Of a DNA stretch of 64,000 bases, positions 27,138-33,859 are shown piece after piece. Within the stretch, counting starts at the first letter, position 1, and every line of letters begins with the position of its first letter. The position numbers and the translations under genes were made by a program. This stretch comes from JBFHIJ01 sp963678775 (GTDB lineage: Bacteria; Bacteroidota; Ignavibacteria; Kapaibacteriales; UBA2268). Below the pieces are notes generated by a model. It worked only from the letters and a program-made list of their open reading frames with translations. It was not told the DNA's origin and ran no database searches. The stretch lies in NCBI GenBank assembly GCA_963678775.2, contig CAXXGR010000002.1, forward strand, positions 806,001 through 870,000. Reading direction: 5' to 3'.

Positions 27138-28107
27138 TTTTATCTATATGACTGTAGCTATCAAAAGATTCTTTGATTGTATCGATTATTTGCGATTTGT
27201 CAGAGTCTAATTTAGATTGAATAGAATTAAGCAACTCTTCTGCCTTTCTCTCTACTTTTGAGTAAGCCTTGGACTTAGCCGGTGAATATCCATAACCATT
27301 CCTTTGGTTGCTACTATTTTTAACGTTTTGACCAAGCTGTATATCTTCAGATCTATTTATAATCAGAAAGCCACTACCAACTGATTCTTCAGGTTGAGTT
27401 TTAGATATATCAAAAGAGAATATCACATCCGTCAGTTGAGAGCTCTTTTCGCGGAAACTAATAGCAAGGCTATCTCCATTATTAAGATAACCACCCATAG
27501 CAGCTACTTCAGAATAGAATTCGCGACTTAGTGCAAAACCAATCTGGAAACTTACTTCAGAGCCTTCTTGGCTTTCAAGAACTCCCTTTGCAGAAAATAT
27601 CATCTTTTGCGATTCGAATTCTATAACTTGTCTTTTGGAATCAAAATTGAATTTAGATTCCAAAGAGGCAGGAAACCAAAGTTTACTTTTCTTTTCTAAA
27701 AGCTCTTGGGCTTTATCCATCACTTTATTTACTACAGTCTCAAGATTTTTGAGTTTTTTATAGTCGAATTCTGCACCAAACTTATTGGCAACGGCAGAAT
27801 CTGACAATGGCGGCAATTCGGATTGAAAGCCGAGAGACTTGTGAGCAATAGATTGCTGAGTCTCTCGTGCCTGATTTTCATTGGAGAGTATATTATCTGA
27901 ACTATTAGATGCCTGAGTATTATTTTTTGAAGATACGTCCATACCACGAATATCCGACTTTCCATTCCTTTGGAGCGGTAATATTATACTATTCGTGATT
28001 ATATTTTTGGCATCTATTTTCATCTCAGTCTTGATAATATATGGCAAAAAAGAACTTCCTTGTTTTGCCTTATTCCCTTTGTTTATATTTTCGACAAAAA
28101 CAAGCAT
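27130..28107 (-). CDS. Hypothetical protein with an SRE...FSFDI-type central domain
   Basis: A 325-residue protein with no signal peptide; residues 40-100 are Ser/Asn/Gln-rich and likely disordered. The central part (about 165-245) reads MIFSAKGVLESQEGSEVSF, ALSREFYSE, DSLAISF and LTDVIFSFDI. This order recalls an uncharacterised domain in proteobacterial proteins (FSA-G-x-x-T-x-D-G ... mSRxF ... DPLxINF ... LSDxxFxFDLDxDG). That resemblance is from memory and weak, and no function is known. An internal ATG at 28023 (MKIDAKNI) is an equally good start and would shorten the product to 297 residues. The stop overlaps the 3' end of the NlpC/P60 gene. Confidence 0.55.
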   Translation of the reverse strand: MLVFVENINKGNKAKQGSSFLPYIIKTEMKIDAKNIITNSIILPLQRNGKSDIRGMDVSSKNNTQASNSSDNILSNENQARETQQSIAHKSLGFQSELPPLSDSAVANKFGAEFDYKKLKNLETVVNKVMDKAQELLEKKSKLWFPASLESKFNFDSKRQVIEFESQKMIFSAKGVLESQEGSEVSFQIGFALSREFYSEVAAMGGYLNNGDSLAISFREKSSQLTDVIFSFDISKTQPEESVGSGFLIINRSEDIQLGQNVKNSSNQRNGYGYSPAKSKAYSKVERKAEELLNSIQSKLDSDKSQIIDTIKESFDSYSHIDKTI

Positions 28108-28461
28108 TACTTTAGCTTATTTATTTCAGATTTCTGCGAGATAGTCAGAAATAATAAAAGATGTAGTCTGATCCTTAACAAAGATATGATTATGGCTTTT
28201 TAGACTTAATTTTACATAACTATATACAAATACACCATTTAAAGGCATTCTATAGCTTTTAATTGTAAAATAAAATGCAACTAAAACTAACAATATTACG
28301 TTAATTCTGTTAGTTATATGTTAGTCAATCTTGCAAGGTTTTACAAATGGCAAAAATTAGTTTCTATCTCAATAAGCCTGATTTACCTGATACTTCTATT
28401 ATGGTTAGCCAATGAAGAAATAAATCAAAACATTAGGGTAATGTTTAGGATTAGAGATATT
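28108..28461. other. Low-complexity intergenic stretch before the Rhs remnant
   Basis: About 350 AT-rich bases. I see no terminator, promoter or convincing open frame; a 70-codon plus-strand frame that starts here runs into the antisense of the Rhs remnant. Confidence 0.5.
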
Positions 28462-28605
28462 AGTAAACCTACCCAACTCGTAATCTACTTTACGCACCCC
28501 GTGGTCGCCCAGGTCGCTTTCGGTATCTAGTTCCTTGTCGAGGTAGGCGGTGCGTTGGTCGGCGTTACCTACAGGTATTTGCTTACCGTATGGAAGATAA
28601 TCAAA
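28462..28605 (-). pseudogene. Orphan Rhs/YD core fragment
   Basis: Reading the minus strand gives FDYLPYGKQ, then AYLDKELDTESDLGDHG and VDYELGRFT, which is the conserved end of the Rhs repeat core (pattern YxPYGxx ... Y-x-x-KExDxESxLxDxGxRxYDxELGRFxS). There is no start codon of its own and the sequence runs out right after the core, so this is a displaced fragment. It is much richer in G+C than its surroundings, as expected of Rhs cores. It lies downstream (in minus-strand order) of a toxin-tip and an immunity-like gene. Confidence 0.75.
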
Positions 28606-28629
28606 TTTTTCGGTTTTTCTTATAGAAAT

Positions 28630-28653
28630 ACTCAAGCATTTTAGGGCTTGAGT
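28630..28653. terminator. Hairpin between immunity-like gene and Rhs core fragment
   Basis: Perfect 8-bp inverted repeat ACTCAAGC/GCTTGAGT with an 8-nt loop, 32 bp beyond the stop of the immunity-like gene. No T-run follows on the minus strand, so the terminator role is uncertain. Confidence 0.35.
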
Positions 28654-28684
28654 CCACTGTATTCAATAGCTTTAAAATTTAATC

Positions 28685-29017
28685 CTAATTAACTATATGT
28701 ATATTATTTAAACTTCGGTAATTATATTTTATTGACGTATCGGATGTTTCGATAGAAATATAGTTCTCGTTAATAGTAATTTTTCTTAAACTATTAAATC
28801 TATCTGCTATCATAGATACTCTTTCATCATTAACCATAATCAATAGTTTATCTTCGCCCAAAGCTCCAGGAGTAACTTTTAAAATTTGGATTGTCTCATC
28901 TTCTATCGTATACTCAAAAATAAGTTTTGGCATAAATGGTACAATCAATTGATATACTTCATAAGATACAAACGCTAATACAAAAAGTGCAACTATTATA
29001 ATAATTTTCTTCTTCAT
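28685..29017 (-). CDS. Small membrane-anchored protein, candidate immunity protein
   Basis: A 110-residue protein with one N-terminal membrane helix (MKKKIIIIVALFVLAFVSYE) and a beta-rich outside part (FEYTIEDETIQIL, LLIMVNDERVSMI, NENYISIETSDTS). It starts 3 bp after the stop of the Rhs toxin tip, the position where Rhs-type systems keep the cognate immunity gene. No family is recognised. The membrane anchor would place it at the inner membrane facing the periplasm, or retained as a lipid-anchored type in secreted form; neither is proven. The immunity role is an inference from position only. Confidence 0.55.
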   Translation of the reverse strand: MKKKIIIIVALFVLAFVSYEVYQLIVPFMPKLIFEYTIEDETIQILKVTPGALGEDKLLIMVNDERVSMIADRFNSLRKITINENYISIETSDTSIKYNYRSLNNIHIVN

Positions 29018-29020
29018 AAG

Positions 29021-29698
29021 TTAGAATCCTTTGAAATGATTCAGAAAATAATCGATACCTTTAATGATCCATTTTTGATCTCTAGGATCATCTCCATAAG
29101 ATCCTGAAAACCAACCTATTTCCCTTTCAGAGACGTAACCATTAGCATCCACACTCATAAATTTTTGAGGTTTAAAAGTTTGCCATTCTTTCTTACTCGT
29201 ACCACTCCATCTTTGATAAATTCCAGCTCCTTGAAGAAGCTGAAGTGAACTAAAAAGTCCAGTCGCCATTCCCATCACCCCAAAAAAATGATTCCCTACA
29301 TCTTGTCCTTCCATTTCGTTATCATCAAAAAGAAAGGTAGAACCATACTTATTACCAAGTCCAAAAAATGTTTTTTCATTCATTTTTAAATCCCAATCAG
29401 ATCCATTTGAAACATTGTTGATAAAATCAAGTAAATCTGACTCTTTTGCTACATCAAGGTTTTCGGTGATCTTGTTCGGATAAATAATGTTTATATCGAT
29501 TTTCCCACCTAATTCACCAATTGGCAAGTACAAATTGTTTCCACCTAAATCAAGAGTTACTCTATTATCTTTACCATCATTACTTACTATATCTCCTTGC
29601 ATATTAACAATTACTTCCTTCCCATTCTCATCCATCAAACTAATAGGATTATTCATACTATACTGGTACGGAGACCAAGCGTAATATTTCTCCCACAC
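29021..29698 (-). CDS. Rhs-type C-terminal toxin tip (truncated, core missing)
   Basis: The product begins WEKYYAWSPYQYSMNNP and ISLMDENGKEV, the hypervariable junction that follows the Rhs core in Bacteroidota/Chlorobiota. The remaining 190 residues form the tip, with GNHFFGVMGMATGLFSSL, GAGIYQRWSGTS and SYGDDPRDQKWIIKGIDYF. This pattern resembles polymorphic toxin type 44, a predicted nuclease-like effector; that family call is tentative. The Rhs core and export region are absent. The first codon (GTG) lies inside a GC-rich palindromic repeat, and the frame stays open only to a stop at 29777-29779. It is thus a detached tip, possibly not expressed, with an immunity-like gene 3 bp downstream. 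Confidence 0.65.
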   Translation of the reverse strand: MWEKYYAWSPYQYSMNNPISLMDENGKEVIVNMQGDIVSNDGKDNRVTLDLGGNNLYLPIGELGGKIDINIIYPNKITENLDVAKESDLLDFINNVSNGSDWDLKMNEKTFFGLGNKYGSTFLFDDNEMEGQDVGNHFFGVMGMATGLFSSLQLLQGAGIYQRWSGTSKKEWQTFKPQKFMSVDANGYVSEREIGWFSGSYGDDPRDQKWIIKGIDYFLNHFKGF

Positions 29699-29762
29699 TT
29701 CGACAGGCTCAGCACAGGCACTTCGACTCGCTTTGCTCGCGGGTATCGAGCGTAGCCGAGAT
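29698..29762. repeat. GC-rich REP-like palindromic element
   Basis: A 65-bp block much richer in G+C than its flanks, built of related inverted units: CTTCGACAGGCTCAGCACAG, then ACTTCGACTCGCTTTGCTCG and TCGAGCGTAGCCGAG. The TCGACTCGCT and AGCGTAGCCGA parts can pair imperfectly. Such units are a well-known kind of dispersed extragenic repeat. It abuts the first codons of the Rhs tip and reads through in the same frame. Confidence 0.7.
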
Positions 29763-29869
29763 GCAGTGACTTTGGTCTAGCTTATAAGCATTTAGTCAGT
29801 AATCAAATATATGTGTACCCTAATCCACAACTACAGCAAATGACCACTCCCGGCTCGTTTAACCAAAAT

Positions 29870-31504
29870 CTATTCGTAGTCGAAGTCTAAACCAAATAGT
29901 TTAGGCAGTTTGAATAGGTGATTTGTAAAAGCTGAAAACTGTTGAGAAGTTGTAAATACTATACCGCCAATCTTGTTTTCATCAAAGTTGTAGCCCACAT
30001 CTATTCTGAAAACGTGGTTGGCATTTGGCGATTTTGTGAAGTGGAAGCGTAGACCTAAGCCCATGGAATTATGTATTTGGGCTTTGCTAATAGGTATTTG
30101 CTGATCCCAAACTGTTCCAAAGTCATAAAATACTACACCGCTAAGTTTAAATACCGAAAGCTCCCAACCCGGGAAATATCTGAGTTCCAGGTTTCCAATT
30201 ACCCTATTATCTCCGGCTAAATAGTTTACCGGATAGCCACGCATTCCATAGTCGTTATCTATTATCAACTGACGCAATGCAAACCAGTTCCATGCAGTTT
30301 GCTGTCTCAGATTTGCAGCGATGAGTAAGTCAGAGTTGAACCTGTGGAAGGCTTTGCCCTGAAATTCCATATAAGTATTTACGCTTCGGCCGGTTTCAAA
30401 AGCACTGGCACCAACTACAGAGCCAAACAAATAATTCAAGCCATCATAGTATGACATTTCACCTTTACCTGCCACGTAATAATAACTCTCACCTTTGCTG
30501 CCTACAGGAAAGAGTTTGCCTAAGATAGCAGTCCCCCAGCCACCGACTGTCATATCTTCTACAAAATATGAATTCAACTTAGTAGTAGAAAAAAAGTTCT
30601 GATCAATAGAAGAGAACGCAAGCAGGATTTTACCGGAATTGTCAAAAGCTCTTCTTGTACTTTCAAAGCGTTGCAAACTTTCGTTATATACATCGCTTCT
30701 GTTAACATCTTGATATTCTATCAGCCCTGTAAAAAATATGCGGTCTTTCTTTTCCCAAGCTTTGGAGAACCACGCTTGGGCTTTTTTTTCAGTAAAGTCA
30801 AGCAGAGCATAATTACTTTGCTGAGATAAATACATATAGTCGCTACCAAAAGTGTTTTCAGCATTTAGCCCATAAGCAAATTCAGTGTAGGTAGTTCTAT
30901 ATGGTTTGACTAAAGATAAGGTTTGAGTTGTTCTTTTTTCATGGGCGAGTACGCTTCCTGTCAGAGTCAGTTCAGAGCGAAAAATCCGTGGTTGGCTAAT
31001 AGTTGCTACGCCTTGCCATCCAATAGAATTCTCGGATCTGTGCAGAGCCTCTGCACCTAAATAAGTGCCAAAACCTGCCAGATTAAATTCTTCCAGTCTT
31101 GCACCATAAGTATTTTCTCCACCGCCACTTCCAAAAAGTGCAGAGGGGTAGGTGGACCATCTGTCCTGAGTAATGATATACGCGTTATAAGTGTCTTCGC
31201 CTATAGAATCGAGCTCGATGCGGGCATTGGTAAACAGCCCTGTATTCCTAAGGTTCCTTTCCGTTTCAAAAAGTAAATCTTCATCAATCCAGTTGTCAGT
31301 GCCAAAAAGCAATTCATCTCGCACAATATAATTGCGAGTGTTAGTATGTAAAGCATTAAAAAGAGGTGCTGCAAAAAACCAATCAGACTGAGTGGAATCA
31401 AACACATCTTTTTGTTCGTAATAAATATTCTCTATTCTTAATTGCGCTTGGGCTTGAAAAATGCACGCTAACCCCAAAACGGCAACAAAAAGTAAATTCT
31501 TCAT
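29870..31504 (-). CDS. Omp85/BamA-like outer-membrane protein
   Basis: A 544-residue exported protein (signal peptide about 1-20, ending QAQA). Residues 20-120 contain one POTRA-like unit (NWIDEDLLFETERNLRNTGL, ARIELDSIGEDTYNAYIIT); the rest is beta-barrel. The Omp85 family motif is visible as DNDYGMRGYPVNYLAGDN (about 416-433), followed by ELRYFPG, and the end FGLDFDYE fits a terminal barrel strand. Having one POTRA-like unit rather than five excludes BamA itself. It fits the short surface-antigen/TamA-like group that may translocate or insert a partner protein. It is transcribed alone, with its start close to the divergent oxidoreductase gene. Confidence 0.8.
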   Translation of the reverse strand: MKNLLFVAVLGLACIFQAQAQLRIENIYYEQKDVFDSTQSDWFFAAPLFNALHTNTRNYIVRDELLFGTDNWIDEDLLFETERNLRNTGLFTNARIELDSIGEDTYNAYIITQDRWSTYPSALFGSGGGENTYGARLEEFNLAGFGTYLGAEALHRSENSIGWQGVATISQPRIFRSELTLTGSVLAHEKRTTQTLSLVKPYRTTYTEFAYGLNAENTFGSDYMYLSQQSNYALLDFTEKKAQAWFSKAWEKKDRIFFTGLIEYQDVNRSDVYNESLQRFESTRRAFDNSGKILLAFSSIDQNFFSTTKLNSYFVEDMTVGGWGTAILGKLFPVGSKGESYYYVAGKGEMSYYDGLNYLFGSVVGASAFETGRSVNTYMEFQGKAFHRFNSDLLIAANLRQQTAWNWFALRQLIIDNDYGMRGYPVNYLAGDNRVIGNLELRYFPGWELSVFKLSGVVFYDFGTVWDQQIPISKAQIHNSMGLGLRFHFTKSPNANHVFRIDVGYNFDENKIGGIVFTTSQQFSAFTNHLFKLPKLFGLDFDYE

Positions 31505-31578
31505 TCGATTCTATCCTGATTTTCTTCTTTTATATATAACACGTAAACCGGTCAAAAGGTTAAATAGGTTTGTAACAT

Positions 31579-31606
31579 TTGACAAAATAGAGCAGTTAAA
31601 TATAAA
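31579..31606 (+). promoter_or_regulatory. Sigma-70-type promoter for the bi-domain oxidoreductase
   Basis: A consensus -35 TTGACA (31579-31584), a 16-bp spacer and TATAAA (31601-31606). It lies 89 bp upstream of the ATG in the divergent intergenic region. Confidence 0.4.
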
Positions 31607-31694
31607 CATTTTTCCTATTAGTTCTGCAAATGTGGTCGCTTTTTTGTATTTTTGATACAATGAATTAATATGCAGTATCAGATACAGTTTATAT

Positions 31695-33836
31695 ATGTTA
31701 CAAGTTATTCAGCATCAGAAATCGGGCGATATTTTAGTAGAAGATTTGCCCGCTCCTCAATGCCCCGATAATGGGATATTGGTGCAAAATCTCTATTCTC
31801 TTATTAGCGCAGGTACGGAAAAGTTTTCCGTAGAAAAAGCAAAATCTTCTCTGCTCGAAAGGGCTCGAAAGCAACCGGAAGATGTGAAAATGGTAATCGA
31901 CTTTGTAAAAAAAGAAGGTATAGCCAAAACCGCAAAACGTGTGCTTAATGCTTTAGATTCATATAAACTACTCGGCTATAGTTCCGCAGGTGTCGTGCTC
32001 GAATCTAATTGCGATGAGTTTAAACCCGGAGATAGAGTGGCTTGCGGAGGTGCCGGATTTGCAAATCATGCAGAAGTGGTAGCTATACCGAAAAACTTAG
32101 CTGTTCACTTGCCTGATGATGTAAGCTTCCAAGAAGCTTCGTTTACTACTCTTGGAGCTATTGCTATGCAAGGCTTCAGGCAGGCAGATCCACGACTTGG
32201 AGAAACTGTGGCAGTGGTAGGCCTCGGACTGTTAGGTCAGATTACCGTACAGCTACTTAAAGCGGCAGGCTGTAGAGTAGTTGGCTTGGATATTAACGAA
32301 GATTTGTTTGATGTGGCTAAAAGGTATGGCTGTGAAGCTACTTTCAAAAGCTCAAAAGAAAATGCCGCCAATGTAAAAGCGTTTGCCAGAGGTTTAGGTT
32401 GCGATGCAGTAATCCTCACAGCAAGCACTTCCTCTAACGAACCTATGGAACTGGCATTGGACATCTGCCGCAAACGTGGCACTGTCGTGGTAGTAGGAGC
32501 AGTAGGAATGGATATCCCGCGCGGACCATTTTACGTAAAAGAGATAGATTTGAAAATCGCTTGTAGCTATGGGCCCGGCAGATATGATACAGACTATGAA
32601 ATTAAAGGTAATGACTATCCTGCGGCATATGTTCGCTGGACGGAAAACCGGAACATGATTTCTTTTGTGGATCTTCTACATACTAAAAGCATAGATGTGA
32701 AATCAATGGTTTCGCATGTTTTTAAAGTATCAGAATCGGCAAAAGCTTATGATATAATAATGGGAAAAACACCGGAAAAGTTCACCGGTATAGTATTGGA
32801 ATACCCCGAAAGAGAAAATATTTTAAATCGGACTATTGTTAATACTAACTCAAACAGCCCAAGTGATACGATTAAAGTCGCAATGCTGGGAGCAGGCTCT
32901 TTTGCTTCTAACAATTTAATTCCTGCCCTTAAAAGCGAAAAAGTAGAAATGGCTGCAGTAACTACGGCTACATCAGTTAATGCTTCTACAGCTGCTAAAC
33001 TACATGGATTCAAATTGGCTTCTACAGATTCATTAGAGATAATAAAATCAAAAGATAATAACCTTATATTTTGTGCCAGCAGGCATGACAGTCATGCTCA
33101 GTATGTGATAGAGGCAATCAAAGCTTCGAAACCTATTTTTATAGAGAAACCACTTTGCGTTACCAAAGAGCAATTAGAAGAGATAAAAAGTTTATATGAT
33201 AGTCACAACGGCAGCGTAATGGTTGGTTTTAACCGACGATTTTCTAAGCCGTTCAGAGATATTTCTAAATTTTTTGATGGCAGAACCGAACCTCTATCTA
33301 TGATTTACAGAGTCAATGCAGGGAATATTCCTAAAACTCACTGGGTGCATGACTCCGCCAACAGAGGCAGAATTATAGGAGAAGTTTGCCACTTTATAGA
33401 TACTCTGATGTATCTATGCGGCGAACGCCCTCAAAGAATATACGCAGAGTGCATTTCTTCAAAAGGCGAAGATGTGACAAATGCAGATAATGTATCTATT
33501 AATATTAAATTTTCAGGTGGCTCTATTGGTACAGTGAACTACTTCTCTAACGGAGATAAATCAGTTCCTAAAGAATACTGTGAAGTATACTCACAAAGGC
33601 AAACTGCTTTTATGCATAACTTTACTACGGTAGATTTATTTCAATCTGGAAAAGTAAAAACTAAAAAATATGACGGAAGCAAAGGTATCGACATAGAAGT
33701 GAAGGAAACAACAGACTCTATAAGAAAAGGAAAAGAGATGCCAATAAGTTTCACTGAACTATATGATGTAACGAATGCAACATTTGCGGTATTAGACTCT
33801 TTAGCAAACGCAATTCCTATAGATTTAAGCAAGTAA
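31695..33836 (+). CDS. Bi-domain oxidoreductase: MDR alcohol dehydrogenase fused to Gfo/Idh/MocA
   Basis: The 713-residue product joins two dehydrogenases. Residues 1-350 form a zinc-type medium-chain dehydrogenase, with GYSSAGVVLE, AVVGLGLLGQITVQLLKAAG as Rossmann motif and GAVGMDIPRGPFY. Residues 395-713 form a Gfo/Idh/MocA oxidoreductase, with VAMLGAGSFASNNLIPALKS, the FIEKPLCVT (EKP) motif and GEVCHFIDTLMYLCG. This fusion is known in polysaccharide and nucleotide-sugar clusters. It would act in the cytoplasm on a sugar intermediate. The next gene begins 23 bp later, so the two likely form an operon. The exact sugar is unknown. Confidence 0.88.
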   Translation: MLQVIQHQKSGDILVEDLPAPQCPDNGILVQNLYSLISAGTEKFSVEKAKSSLLERARKQPEDVKMVIDFVKKEGIAKTAKRVLNALDSYKLLGYSSAGVVLESNCDEFKPGDRVACGGAGFANHAEVVAIPKNLAVHLPDDVSFQEASFTTLGAIAMQGFRQADPRLGETVAVVGLGLLGQITVQLLKAAGCRVVGLDINEDLFDVAKRYGCEATFKSSKENAANVKAFARGLGCDAVILTASTSSNEPMELALDICRKRGTVVVVGAVGMDIPRGPFYVKEIDLKIACSYGPGRYDTDYEIKGNDYPAAYVRWTENRNMISFVDLLHTKSIDVKSMVSHVFKVSESAKAYDIIMGKTPEKFTGIVLEYPERENILNRTIVNTNSNSPSDTIKVAMLGAGSFASNNLIPALKSEKVEMAAVTTATSVNASTAAKLHGFKLASTDSLEIIKSKDNNLIFCASRHDSHAQYVIEAIKASKPIFIEKPLCVTKEQLEEIKSLYDSHNGSVMVGFNRRFSKPFRDISKFFDGRTEPLSMIYRVNAGNIPKTHWVHDSANRGRIIGEVCHFIDTLMYLCGERPQRIYAECISSKGEDVTNADNVSINIKFSGGSIGTVNYFSNGDKSVPKEYCEVYSQRQTAFMHNFTTVDLFQSGKVKTKKYDGSKGIDIEVKETTDSIRKGKEMPISFTELYDVTNATFAVLDSLANAIPIDLSK

Positions 33837-33859
33837 TATAACAACAGGGGTTCAAATAA

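Noticed and set aside
28318..28530. 70-codon plus-strand frame
   Set aside because: Its second half is antisense to the recognisable Rhs core fragment.
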